Assembly: GCA_036275915.1 (NCBI GenBank)
Contig: DASUCV010000013.1
Span: 1-46,984 of the forward strand
Reading direction: 5' to 3'
DNA length: 46,984 bases
DNA from: Candidatus Polarisedimenticolaceae bacterium
Lineage (GTDB): Bacteria > Acidobacteriota > Polarisedimenticolia > Polarisedimenticolales > DASRJG01
In this document: one piece after another, positions 8,765 to 17,695 of the stretch
Numbering within the stretch: the first letter of the stretch is position 1
How the letters are laid out: each line of letters starts with the position of its first letter
Made by a program: the position numbers and the translations under genes
The notes under the pieces: model-generated
What the model was told of the DNA's origin: nothing
Databases searched by the model: none
The model's input: the letters and a program-made list of their open reading frames with translations, nothing else

Positions 8765-11700
8765 ATGGAATTCGAGGAGACACGCCAGCTCGATCCGGCC
8801 GACGTCCCCCGATTGATCTCGGGCACGACGCTCGCGCGCCGCTACAAGCTCGAGTCGGAGCTGGGGCGCGGCGGCATGGGGATCGTCTTCCGCGCGAGCG
8901 ACCTCACGCTCGAGCGTGAGGTCGCGGTGAAGGTCCTCCCCGAGGCGGCGGTGACGGGAGAGGCGCGCGAGCGGCTCTTCCGCGAGGCGCGCGCGGCGGC
9001 CTCGCTCAACCATCCGGGGATCGTCGCGGTCCACGACGTCGGCGAGCACCTCGGGATCCCGTTCTTCGTCATGGAGCTCGTCGACGGGAAGGACCTCCAT
9101 GCGCAGCCGCCGAAGACCCTTCAGGAGATCGTCGCGCTCGCGGGGCGGATCCTCGACGCGCTCGAGCACGCGCACGCGCACGGCATCGTCCATCGCGACT
9201 TGAAGCCGGAGAACGTCCTCCTCTCGCGCACGGGGGTGAAGCTCGCGGACCTCGGCGTCGCCTTCCGCGCCGACGCGCGGAGGGTCACCGACTCCGGGGC
9301 GATCGTGGGCACCGTGTCCTACATGGCGCCGGAGCAGGCGCTCGGCGAGGCGGTCGACGGCCGCGCCGATCTCTACGCGCTCGGCGTCATGCTGTACGAG
9401 CTGGTCACGGGGCGCCTACCGTTCGCGGGGAGCCGGCCGCTCGAGGTCGTGAGCCAGCACGTCCACGCGCCGGTGATCCCTCCGCGCGCGCTGAAGCCGG
9501 ATCTCCCCGCGGCGCTCGACGCCGCGATCGTGAAGCTCCTCGCGAAGCAGCCGGCGCACCGCTTCGCTTCGGCGGCCGAGGCGAAGGCCGCGCTCGAGCG
9601 GGCGCTCACCGCCGCCCCGGCGCCCGAATCCGAAGCCGCGAACGTCGCGCTCCTCGAGGCGCTGGCGCGAGGCAAGCTCGTCGGCCGCGCCGACGAGCTG
9701 GCGGAGGCGCGCGAGCTCTGGCGGCGTGCTCAGGAAGGATCGGGGCACGCCCTCTTGATCAGCGGCGAGCCGGGGGCGGGAAAGACGCGCCTCGCGCGCG
9801 AGCTCCAGATCCAGGCCGCGCTCGACGGTGCGCTCGTCCTCACCGGCGCGTGCTACGAGTACGAGGCCGCCACCCCGTATCTTCCGTTCACCGAAGCGTT
9901 CCGGCGTCTCGTGCGCGACGAGCCCGATCGGGCGAAGCTCGCCGCCGCCCTCGGCGATTCGGCGCCTCGCCTCGCGAAGCTCGCGCCGGAGATCGAGGCG
10001 CGCCTGGGGCCATTTCCCGAGCTGCCTGCGCTCGCGCCCCACGAAGAGCGGCTCCTCTTCTTCGACGCGGTGGCCGAGGTCCTGCGCCGCGCAGCGCGAT
10101 CGCGTTCGGTCCTCTTCTACATCGACGACCTCCACTGGTCCGACAGCAGCTCGCTCTGGCTCCTCGCCCACCTCCTGCGCCGCCTCAAGGACGAGCGCGT
10201 GCTCTTCGCGGCGTCGTACCGCGAGATCGAGCTGGACCGCTCGCACCCGCTCTCCTCCGCGCTCGTCGACTGGAACCGCGAGCGCCTGACCACGCGCCTC
10301 GCGCTCAAGCGCTTCGGAAAAGACCAGACCAAGGCCCAGCTCGAGGCGCTCCTCTGCGAAAGCGTCACGGGCGAGTTCGCCGACGCGATCTACCACGAGA
10401 CCGAAGGCAATCCGTTCTTCGTCGAGGAGGTCTTGAAGTCCCTGATCGACCAGGGCTCGATCCGTCGCGACGGCGGCGGGTGGCGGCGCGACGACGTCCG
10501 CGACCTCGCGATTCCGCAGAGCGTCAAGGCCGCGATCGGCCATCGCCTCGACAAGGTCCCGCAGGCGGCGAGCGACGTGCTCCGCGCCGCCGCCGTCCTC
10601 GGAAAGTCCTTCGAGTTCCGGGAGCTGATGGCGGTCGCGGGAGAGAAGGGCGAGGACGCGCTCCTGGATGCCGTCGATTCCGCGGTCGCGGCGCAGCTCC
10701 TCATCGCGGGTCGCGACGAGAGCTTCGCGTTCACGCACGACAAGATCCGTGAGGTCCTCTACGAAGAGCTGAACCCGATCCGGCGCCGCCGCCTGCACAA
10801 GCGCACCGCCGAGGGGCTCGAGAAGATCGCCGCCAACCGCCCGATCTGCGCGGAGAAGCTGGCGCACCACTACGTCGAGGCGGGGGAGCACGAGCACGGT
10901 CTCACGTGGGCGAAGCGAGCGGGGGAGGACGCGACGCGCGTCTTCGCCTACGACGAGGCGATCGCCGCCTACCAGCGCGGGATCGAGTGCGCGCAGGTTC
11001 TCGGGCGCGACGACGAGGTCTTGGCGCTCGAGGAGACCGCGGGGCGCACCCAGACGATGGCCGGCAACCTCGTCGCGGGGCTCGCTCACTTCGAGCGCGC
11101 GCTCGCGCTGACGCAAGACCCGATCGTGCGCGCGGGCCTCCAGATCGCCGCCGCCGGCTCGCTCGTCGCCATCGGCGACATGCGCGGCGTCGACTACGTC
11201 CGCCGCGCCCTCGAGGTGCTCGACCCCAAGACGCGTCCGGTCGAGGTCGCGACCGCCCTCATGATCGAAGGGAGGTTCCAGCACCTCGTCGGCCAGCACC
11301 GCGCCGCGGCGGACCTCCTCGAGAAGGCCGCGGCGCTCGCCGTTCCGCCCGAAGACGCCGCGAGCCTCACGCCGCTCCTCGCGACGACGCTGACGCAGAT
11401 CCACCTCTACACGGCAGGCGCGTACCAGCACCTCGGGCTCTTCAACGTCTCCGACACGTGGGCGAGCCGCTGCGTCGCCTACGGCGAGAAGTACAAGGTC
11501 CTCTACGCGCAGGCGGGCGGTTACGAGTTCCTCGGCGAGAACGCGTGGTCGCGCGCCGAGTGGACGAAATGCCTCGAGTACGCCGCGCTCGAGACCGAGA
11601 TCGCGAACCGCCTCCACTCGCGCGAGCGGATGGCATGGATCGCCGCGTACTCGGGTTCGGCGTACGCGGGACTCGGCGATCACCGGCGCGCCGCCGAGGT

Positions 11701-12139
11701 GTTCGCGGACGGAATCGCGCTCGCCGAGATCGTCGGCGATCGCCGCGTCGCGCTGATCATGCACGCCTACCTCGGCCACGCGCAGGCGTCGGCGGGCGAC
11801 ATCGAGCTCGGCGCGGCCACCTCCGAGGCAGCGTTCGCGCGGGCCGAGGAGTCGAAGCTCCTCTACATGCGCACCGAGGCGCACCGCATCCTCGGCGAGA
11901 TCCGGCGCATGCAAGGCCGCGACGAAGACGCCGTCGCCCTCTTCGAGAAGGTGTGGTCGCTCACCGACGGCACCGACGCCAAGGTCAGCCGCCTCTGGAC
12001 CGGCGCTCCGCACGTCGAGGCGCTCCTGGCGCTCGGCCGCCGCGACGAAGCGAAGGCCGTCCACGCACGTTGGGCCGAGATCGTCGCGGCGAGCGAGGGC
12101 GCGCACTTCCAGCGTGCGGTCGATCGCTTGAAGCCCTAA
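8765..12139 (+). CDS. Ser/Thr protein kinase fused to STAND-type ATPase and TPR domain (PknK-like)
   Basis: 1,124 residues. Kinase domain about 27-290: glycine loop GRGGMG, catalytic Lys in VAVKV, HRDLKPEN, and YMAPEQ as the APE motif. The metal-binding triplet is DLG in LADLGVA rather than DFG. It is followed at about 300-600 by an AAA/STAND ATPase with Walker A GEPGAGKT and a Walker B-like IDDLHWSD. From about 690 to the end are helical TPR-like repeats. Such three-part proteins are cytoplasmic signal integrators; the ATPase-TPR part resembles that of LuxR/MalT regulators, but no HTH is seen here. No Shine-Dalgarno is evident before the ATG; TAATCT at 8746-8751 could be a -10 box. The stop lies eight bases from the convergent serine hydrolase gene. 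Targets are unknown. Confidence 0.9.
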   Translation: MEFEETRQLDPADVPRLISGTTLARRYKLESELGRGGMGIVFRASDLTLEREVAVKVLPEAAVTGEARERLFREARAAASLNHPGIVAVHDVGEHLGIPFFVMELVDGKDLHAQPPKTLQEIVALAGRILDALEHAHAHGIVHRDLKPENVLLSRTGVKLADLGVAFRADARRVTDSGAIVGTVSYMAPEQALGEAVDGRADLYALGVMLYELVTGRLPFAGSRPLEVVSQHVHAPVIPPRALKPDLPAALDAAIVKLLAKQPAHRFASAAEAKAALERALTAAPAPESEAANVALLEALARGKLVGRADELAEARELWRRAQEGSGHALLISGEPGAGKTRLARELQIQAALDGALVLTGACYEYEAATPYLPFTEAFRRLVRDEPDRAKLAAALGDSAPRLAKLAPEIEARLGPFPELPALAPHEERLLFFDAVAEVLRRAARSRSVLFYIDDLHWSDSSSLWLLAHLLRRLKDERVLFAASYREIELDRSHPLSSALVDWNRERLTTRLALKRFGKDQTKAQLEALLCESVTGEFADAIYHETEGNPFFVEEVLKSLIDQGSIRRDGGGWRRDDVRDLAIPQSVKAAIGHRLDKVPQAASDVLRAAAVLGKSFEFRELMAVAGEKGEDALLDAVDSAVAAQLLIAGRDESFAFTHDKIREVLYEELNPIRRRRLHKRTAEGLEKIAANRPICAEKLAHHYVEAGEHEHGLTWAKRAGEDATRVFAYDEAIAAYQRGIECAQVLGRDDEVLALEETAGRTQTMAGNLVAGLAHFERALALTQDPIVRAGLQIAAAGSLVAIGDMRGVDYVRRALEVLDPKTRPVEVATALMIEGRFQHLVGQHRAAADLLEKAAALAVPPEDAASLTPLLATTLTQIHLYTAGAYQHLGLFNVSDTWASRCVAYGEKYKVLYAQAGGYEFLGENAWSRAEWTKCLEYAALETEIANRLHSRERMAWIAAYSGSAYAGLGDHRRAAEVFADGIALAEIVGDRRVALIMHAYLGHAQASAGDIELGAATSEAAFARAEESKLLYMRTEAHRILGEIRRMQGRDEDAVALFEKVWSLTDGTDAKVSRLWTGAPHVEALLALGRRDEAKAVHARWAEIVAASEGAHFQRAVDRLKP

Positions 12140-12147
12140 TAAAAGGA

Positions 12148-13989
12148 CTACCGATGGGTCGTCAGCGTGCCGGCGTTCTTGAGCGCGGGCACGATCCCCC
12201 CACCGACGATCTCGTTCCTCCACCGGTTCCAGATCCCGCCCTGCCCGTAATTGCCGCCGGTGAAGACGACGACCATGTCGAGCTCGGGCACGACGATCAA
12301 TAACTGACCGCCGTTGCCGGTGGCCTCGTAGTCGGGGATCACGCGGTCGCCGGCGCGGATGCCGTTCAGGTGCCACGCCAGACCGTCCTGACCCTTGAGG
12401 TAAACCTGGGGGAACGCGTCGGCGGAGAGGCCGGTCGTCTCGGGTGAGATCTCCTGGCGCGCGGCAGTCGAGGTCTTGACCCAGTCGGCGTCGACGATGC
12501 GGTGACCGCGCCACACGCCGCCGGCGAGATAGGCCTGGCCGATCTTCAAGAGGTCGCGCGGGCGCAGGTAGGCGCCGCCACCGAGGTAGCCCTCGCCGTT
12601 CGGCATGAGGTTCCAGTGCCACGCGCCGAACTGGAGCGGGCGCGCGATGGTCTCGTCGAAGAGCTGCGGGAGCCATGTGCCGCTCGCGGTCGTGAGCGCG
12701 GCGCCGACGAGATTGCTGTTCGCTGAGCAGTAGGCGTACCGCGTGCCGGGGTCATGCGCCATCGGGAGGTCGAGCGTGTACCTCCACCAGTTCGGCTCGC
12801 GCGTCTGGCTCTGCATCGTCCCCTCGTTGCCGGGGGAGGCGTCGTCGTTGTCGTCGCAGGCGAGGCCGGCGGTGTGCGTCATGAGGTGGGCGAGCGTGAT
12901 CGAGGACTTCCGCGGGTCCACATTCGCGAACGGCCCCATCGGTGCAAGCAGGTCGTAGAGCTTCGTCTCCGGCGCGATCGCCTTTTTCCGCATCTCGAGC
13001 GCGCCGAGCATGACCGAGCCGAAGGTCTTCCCCGCCGAGCGAACGTCGTGGGGGCGGTCGCAGTCGAAGCCGTAGAAGTACTCCTCGAGGACGAGCTTCC
13101 CCTTGCGCGCGACGAGGAGCGAGTGCATGAGCACCGGGCGCTTTTCGCTCGGGTCGGCGTCGATGATCTTCTGCACGACGGGGACGAGCGCGGCCTCGTC
13201 GATGCCGGCGTCCTTGGCGCGCCCGGTCGTCCAGCCGTCGCCGGTGGCGGGCGGCACCTTGTACACGTACTTCGTTCCCGGCGGGCGCGGGTAGAAGGCG
13301 GTGGCTTCCTCGGCGGTGCAGCGGGTGAAGACGACCGCTCCGCCGGCGTCTTTCCAGTCGAGCTTCAACCGGTCGGGCGAGCCCAGGAACGTCGCCGTAA
13401 TCCTGAGGTCCGGCGTCCTCTCGCCCGTAGAGGCGCTGAAGAGGACGACGTCGGCGGCGCGCGCGACGCGGAACTGTGAGGAGCCTCCGGTCGAGTTCCC
13501 TCCCGGGTTGCGGAAGGCGGCGACGAGCACGCCGTTCTGGTCGCGGAAGATGCGGAGCCACAGCGTGTAGGTGTCGTCGAGCGGACGGACGGTGCCGCGC
13601 CACGTCTTCTCCGAGCGCCTGAGCGTGAGCGGCGTCGCGAAGCCTTGTCCCGTGCGGTCGGCGCCGGTCGGGCCCTGGATCCAGTAGCCGTCGATCGTGC
13701 TCTCGTCCTTCGCGACCTTGCCGCGGAACTCGGCGATCCCTTGGACGAAGGAGAGGCGGATCTCGTCGCCCTTCGCCGGCGCCGTCGTTCCGAAGCCGTC
13801 GACGCTCGCACGCCAGCCATCGGGCGCGCGCTCGACCTTCATGTCGCCGGTGATGGAAGGACCGAACGAAGTCTCGTAATTCCAGATGCCGAGCAGCTCG
13901 TCTTCCGGCGCGGGAGCCGCGTCGTCCGCTCGCGCGCCGAGCGCGACGAGCGCGGCCGTCGCCATCGCGATGAGATGGGCGCTCTTCAC
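12148..13989 (-). CDS. Exported beta-lactamase-family serine hydrolase
   Basis: 613 residues from GTG 13989, chosen because it gives a clean signal peptide (VKSAHLIAMATAALVALGA), lies five bases after the cupin stop and has AGGAG immediately upstream. The N-terminal 250 residues are beta-rich and of unknown role. The C-terminal part is a class C beta-lactamase/esterase-type domain: the nucleophile motif SAGK fits SxxK, and YCSAN supplies the YxN motif. The family includes D-aminopeptidases, esterases and penicillin-binding-protein-like enzymes, so antibiotic resistance should not be assumed. Last gene of the minus-strand operon headed by the histidine kinase. A periplasmic or secreted location is likely. 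Confidence 0.8.
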   Translation of the reverse strand: MKSAHLIAMATAALVALGARADDAAPAPEDELLGIWNYETSFGPSITGDMKVERAPDGWRASVDGFGTTAPAKGDEIRLSFVQGIAEFRGKVAKDESTIDGYWIQGPTGADRTGQGFATPLTLRRSEKTWRGTVRPLDDTYTLWLRIFRDQNGVLVAAFRNPGGNSTGGSSQFRVARAADVVLFSASTGERTPDLRITATFLGSPDRLKLDWKDAGGAVVFTRCTAEEATAFYPRPPGTKYVYKVPPATGDGWTTGRAKDAGIDEAALVPVVQKIIDADPSEKRPVLMHSLLVARKGKLVLEEYFYGFDCDRPHDVRSAGKTFGSVMLGALEMRKKAIAPETKLYDLLAPMGPFANVDPRKSSITLAHLMTHTAGLACDDNDDASPGNEGTMQSQTREPNWWRYTLDLPMAHDPGTRYAYCSANSNLVGAALTTASGTWLPQLFDETIARPLQFGAWHWNLMPNGEGYLGGGAYLRPRDLLKIGQAYLAGGVWRGHRIVDADWVKTSTAARQEISPETTGLSADAFPQVYLKGQDGLAWHLNGIRAGDRVIPDYEATGNGGQLLIVVPELDMVVVFTGGNYGQGGIWNRWRNEIVGGGIVPALKNAGTLTTHR

Positions 13990-13994
13990 CGCTC

Positions 13995-14345
13995 CTAGAT
14001 CACACGGCGCGGCGCCGCGGTCGCCGGATCGCCGGTATTCGGCGTTCCTGTTCTCTCGATGAGCAGCACGTGGACCTCGTCCTCCGCGACAGGGCAATGC
14101 TCGACACCCTTTGGTACCACGAATAGCTCGCCTGGGTTCAACGTGATGTCGCCTTCTCGCAGGCGAATGATGAGGCGTCCCTTGAGGACGAGAAAGAAGT
14201 CGTCAGTGTCGTCATGTTTGTGCCACGTGAAAGTGCCCTTGAGCTTCGCGACCATGAGGTCGTGGCCGTTCAACTGGCCTACGACGCGTGGCTGCCAATG
14301 ATCGGGAAATGTGGAGAGCTTCGCGGCGAGGTTGATGGGGTTCAC
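13995..14345 (-). CDS. Small cupin-domain protein
   Basis: 116 residues: a single cupin barrel with WHKHDDTDDFF (metal-ligand histidines and acidic residue), a Gly-rich turn (LKGRL), and PGELFVVPKGVEHCPVA as the second cupin motif. GAGGAG lies six bases before GTG 14345, which decides the start. It is located between the HabB-like protein (30-bp gap) and the serine hydrolase (5-bp gap), so co-transcription is very likely. Proteins of this subfamily usually bind a divalent metal, but their reactions are mostly unknown. It could be an enzyme or a small-molecule binding protein. Confidence 0.85.
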   Translation of the reverse strand: MNPINLAAKLSTFPDHWQPRVVGQLNGHDLMVAKLKGTFTWHKHDDTDDFFLVLKGRLIIRLREGDITLNPGELFVVPKGVEHCPVAEDEVHVLLIERTGTPNTGDPATAAPRRVI

Positions 14346-14374
14346 GATGGGCTCCTCGAGAGGAGCATCATCGC

Positions 14375-14866
14375 CTACCTCAACCCCCACAGCATCAACC
14401 CGAACGCGACCATCCCCGGCGGCGCCGACGAGTACGCCAGCACCGCGATGAGCGTCTCCTGGAATGCGGTGCCGCGCGCGAGGCCGTGCGGCAGCTCGCC
14501 GACGAGGCGCAGCGTGTCGACGCCGACGCCGAGGATCGCGGCGACCAGGTACGCCGCGAGGATCGCGAGCGTCGCGTAGATCGAGCACCAGAAGGCGAGC
14601 CGCGCGGTCGTGGGTGTGAGGCGAAGGCGCGTCCACGCCAGTCCCTGTGCGAGGAGCAGCACGCCTTCGAACGCGCTCAGCGTGTGGACGGAAAGGCCGA
14701 CGCGCTCGGAGCGCACGACCGGGACCAGGAAGCCGAAGAAGCAGGAGAAGAGGATGAGCACGACGCCGAGCTGGAGCAGGCGGTTCCCCTGGCGCGGGAG
14801 GATCTGGAGCGATTCCCACCGGAGATGGGCCTCGCGCTCGACGACGGCGAGCCCGCGTCGCGTCAC
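14375..14866 (-). CDS. Four-helix membrane protein, hydroxylaminobenzene mutase (HabB)-like
   Basis: 163 residues with four predicted transmembrane helices. Features that recall the Hab mutase family are RQGNRLLQLGVVLILFS early, then RVGLSVHTLSAFEG and a LAWTRLRLTP loop. Those enzymes convert hydroxylaminobenzene to 2-aminophenol, but many relatives are uncharacterised small membrane proteins, so the reaction is not claimed. The start GTG 14866 overlaps the upstream kinase stop by GTGA, showing translational coupling with the sensor kinase. Confidence 0.5.
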   Translation of the reverse strand: MTRRGLAVVEREAHLRWESLQILPRQGNRLLQLGVVLILFSCFFGFLVPVVRSERVGLSVHTLSAFEGVLLLAQGLAWTRLRLTPTTARLAFWCSIYATLAILAAYLVAAILGVGVDTLRLVGELPHGLARGTAFQETLIAVLAYSSAPPGMVAFGLMLWGLR

Positions 14867-17475
14867 GCCGCGCCGGTTCCCTTGAGCGCGTCACGCTCGG
14901 CGAGGATCTTCATGAGCACGACGTAGTCGACCGGCTTGACCATGTGGTAATCGAAGCCGGCGGCCTTCGACTTCCGGCGGTCGGCCTCCTGGCCCCAACC
15001 GGTCAACGCGACGACGGTCATGCCGCGGCCCCACGACTCGGAGCGGATGCGCCGGCACGCCTCGAAGCCGTTCAACTTGGGGAGGCCGATGTCGAGGAGG
15101 ACGACGTGAGGGCGGAACTCGGCGGCCATCGTGACCGCCTCGAGGCCGTCCTTCGCGATCTTCGTCTCGTTGCCGGTCAGGTCGAGCAGCATGCTGAGCG
15201 ACGCCGCGGTGTCGGGGTTGTCGTCGACGACGAGGACGCGACTCGGGCGGGGGATCGGCACCGTGTCCCGCTTCGAGCGGTCGCCCGGCACCACGTCGGC
15301 CTTCGGCAAGCCGGGGAGCGCGGGGAGGCGCACGATGAACTCGCTGCCCTTTCCCGGGCCCTCGCTCGTCGCCTCGATCGTGCCGCCGTGCAGCTCGACG
15401 AGGCGCTTCGCGAGCGTGAGGCCGATGCCGAGGCCGCCTTGCGTACGCTCGGGGCTGCGGTCGACTTGCGAGAACATCTCGAAGATGCGGCCGAGCTGCT
15501 CGCGCGTGAGGCCGACGCCGCTGTCCTTCATGGTGACGACCGCCGTGCCGTCGACGCGCGCCGCGGTGACGGTGATCTCGCCGCCGGGCTCGGTGTACTT
15601 GCACGCGTTGCTGAAGAGGTTCCCGAACACCTGGACGAGACGCAGGGGATCGGCGCTGAGATAGATCGGCTCCGGCGGCAGCGACATCGTGAGCCGGTGG
15701 CGCGCGGCGTCGCAGATCGGACGGCCTTGTTCCATCGCGTGGTGGAGGATCGACGCCAGCTCGACCTCCTCGCGCCGCAGCTCGACCTTGCCGCGGGTGA
15801 TGCGGCTGACGTCGATCAGATCGTCGACGAGGTGGATGAGCTGGCCGAGCTGCCGCTCCATCGTCTCGCGCGGCTGAACGAGCAGACCTTCCTTGTCGGT
15901 GCGCTTCATGACCTCGAGTGAGTTCCTGAGGGGGGCGAGAGGGCCGCGCAGCTCGTGAGCGAGCGTGGCGAGGAACTCGTCCTTGCGGCGGTCGGCGGCG
16001 CGCAGCTCGGCGAGGAGGTCGCCGATCTTCGCCTCGCTCTTCTTCCGCTCGGAGATGTCCCGCGCGATCTTGGACGCGGCGACGATCTTTCCGGTCTCGT
16101 CGCGGATCGGCGAGATCGTCAGCGAGATCGCGACCTCGGAGCCGTCCTTGCGGACGCGGACCGTCTCGAAGTGCTCGACTCGCTCGCCGGCGCGGATGCG
16201 CTCGAGGATCAGGTCTTCCTCGCCGAGGCGGTCGCGCGGGATCAGGATCGTGATCGGCTTGCCGATCACCTCTTCGGCGGGCCAGCCGAAGAGGCGCTCG
16301 GCGCCGGCGTTCCAGGTCTGGATGATGCCTCCGGTCGACTTGCGGACGATCGCGTCGTTCGACGACTCGACGATCGCGGCGAGGAAGCTCGCGCTCGTGA
16401 GGCGCTCGGCCTTCTCGCCCTCGAGACGCCGCCTCTCCGTCACGTCGCGGAAGACGAGCACGCAGCCGAAGATCGTGCCGTCGGCGTGACGGATCGGCGC
16501 CGCGCTGTCGTCGATCCCGCGCTCGCCCCCGTCGCGGTTCAAGAGGACGGTGTGGTTCGCGAGGCCGACGACGACCCCTTCCCGGAGCGCCCGGCTCGCG
16601 GGGTTCTCGACCGGCTGGCGTGTCTCGACGTTCACGATCTTGAAGACCTCGTCGAGGGGCCGGCCCTTCGCCCCGGCGGAGGGCCATCCCGTGAGCGTTT
16701 CGGCGACGCGATTGAGCTCGGTCACGCGCCCGTCTGTGTCGGTCGTGATCACCGCGTCGCCGATGCTCGCCAGGGTCGTGCGCAGCTTTTCGTGCTCCTC
16801 GAACTTCTCGGTCGCCGCGCGGCGGCGGATCGCGACGTTGCGGTTGCTGAGCAGGAGGACGAGCCCCACGAGGACCAGGCCGAGGGCTGTCGCGACGGCG
16901 TTCGTCGCGAGCGCGATCGTCGCGCTCGTGCTCGCGACCGCGTCGCGCTCGGCGAGGAGATCGCGCTCGACGCCCTCCATCGCGGCGACGCGCGTCCGGA
17001 TCGCGCCCATCATCTTCATGCCGCTGTCGCCGCGGACGACTTCGAGGGCGCCCGCGGCGTCGCCGTACTGGTGCATCGCCACCGTGCGCCGGAGCTCGGC
17101 GATCTTGCCGTCGATCTCGTGCGACAGCGCGGCGAGCTGCGCCTGCTGGCGCGCGTCATCGGCGGTGAGCCCGCGGAGATGCTCGACCGTGCCGCTCGTG
17201 CGGCGGAGGGCGTCCTCGTACGGCTCGAGGTACTTCGCGTCGCCGGTCAAGAGGTAGCCGCGCTGGCCCGTCTCCGCGTCGGTCAGCATCGTGAGCAAGC
17301 CTCGCAGCTCGGCCACGACCTCGTAGCTGTGGGACACGCGTCCCTCGGTCGCGGCGAGGCGCGTCATATTCGTGTGCGCGACGATGCCGCCGGCCAGAAC
17401 CACCGCAAGCGCGGTGAGGAATCCGGCCACGACGAGGACGTCACGCGGTGCCGTCTCGCGTCGGGGCACGTTCAA
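14863..17475 (-). CDS. Hybrid sensor histidine kinase (CHASE3-PAS-PAS-HisKA-HATPase-REC)
   Basis: About 870 residues. First transmembrane helix near 12-32, then a CHASE3 extracellular domain with LTDAETGQRGYLLTG, and a second helix around 180-205. Two PAS domains follow (the second with IIQTWNAGAERLFGW). The HisKA motif FLATLAHELRGPL contains the phospho-acceptor His near 510. The ATPase has N-box SNACKYTEPGG, a DSGVGL G1 box and GGLGIGL. The C-terminal receiver has VVDDN, phospho-Asp in LLDIGLP, and KPVD. No DNA-binding output exists, so phosphate probably passes to a separate protein or the receiver acts by contact. Start is uncertain: TTG 17475 or GTG 17469. It heads an operon with the HabB-like, cupin and hydrolase genes and is divergent from tetR with about 200 bp between. 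Confidence 0.9.
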   Translation of the reverse strand: MNVPRRETAPRDVLVVAGFLTALAVVLAGGIVAHTNMTRLAATEGRVSHSYEVVAELRGLLTMLTDAETGQRGYLLTGDAKYLEPYEDALRRTSGTVEHLRGLTADDARQQAQLAALSHEIDGKIAELRRTVAMHQYGDAAGALEVVRGDSGMKMMGAIRTRVAAMEGVERDLLAERDAVASTSATIALATNAVATALGLVLVGLVLLLSNRNVAIRRRAATEKFEEHEKLRTTLASIGDAVITTDTDGRVTELNRVAETLTGWPSAGAKGRPLDEVFKIVNVETRQPVENPASRALREGVVVGLANHTVLLNRDGGERGIDDSAAPIRHADGTIFGCVLVFRDVTERRRLEGEKAERLTSASFLAAIVESSNDAIVRKSTGGIIQTWNAGAERLFGWPAEEVIGKPITILIPRDRLGEEDLILERIRAGERVEHFETVRVRKDGSEVAISLTISPIRDETGKIVAASKIARDISERKKSEAKIGDLLAELRAADRRKDEFLATLAHELRGPLAPLRNSLEVMKRTDKEGLLVQPRETMERQLGQLIHLVDDLIDVSRITRGKVELRREEVELASILHHAMEQGRPICDAARHRLTMSLPPEPIYLSADPLRLVQVFGNLFSNACKYTEPGGEITVTAARVDGTAVVTMKDSGVGLTREQLGRIFEMFSQVDRSPERTQGGLGIGLTLAKRLVELHGGTIEATSEGPGKGSEFIVRLPALPGLPKADVVPGDRSKRDTVPIPRPSRVLVVDDNPDTAASLSMLLDLTGNETKIAKDGLEAVTMAAEFRPHVVLLDIGLPKLNGFEACRRIRSESWGRGMTVVALTGWGQEADRRKSKAAGFDYHMVKPVDYVVLMKILAERDALKGTGAA

Positions 17476-17645
17476 GCTCTCGGGTTCGTAGAAAAGTGTC
17501 GCACGCTCCCACCTTTCTCTTCGGACCGCGTTTCCTCGACCCCTCGGGCAGTGTACGTCGCGCGATTCATCCCGTCTGTCGGGAGAATGCCCGCGTCCGG
17601 GTTGGGCGCTTCCCTACGCCACCGTGAGAATTTCGGCGGCCGCTC

Positions 17646-17674
17646 TTGACAAAGTCCATCCGTTTGTCACCATG
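17646..17674 (+). promoter_or_regulatory. Probable promoter of the TetR-RND operon
   Basis: A perfect -35 hexamer TTGACA is at 17646-17651. About 16-17 bases later CACCAT (17668-17673) is a weak -10. Transcription would start at or near the ATG at 17680, within the operator. Confidence 0.5.
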
Positions 17675-17675
17675 C

Positions 17676-17695
17676 CTGAATGAGTATTCATTCAG
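17676..17695. promoter_or_regulatory. Palindromic TetR operator overlapping the start codon
   Basis: A perfect inverted repeat CTGAATGA-GTAT-TCATTCAG, of the size and type bound by TetR/AcrR repressors of efflux operons. It covers the ATG of the TetR gene (17680-17682) and the likely transcription start. This predicts autorepression of tetR and the downstream pump genes. Confidence 0.7.

Noticed and set aside
9416-12676. 1,086-codon minus-strand open frame
   Set aside because: Antisense to the kinase-ATPase gene and overlapping the hydrolase; no domain motifs. Shadow frame.
12148-13989. Antibiotic-resistance beta-lactamase
   Set aside because: SxxK and YxN motifs fit the broad serine hydrolase family, and a large extra N-terminal domain is present. 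Nothing specific to resistance enzymes was seen.
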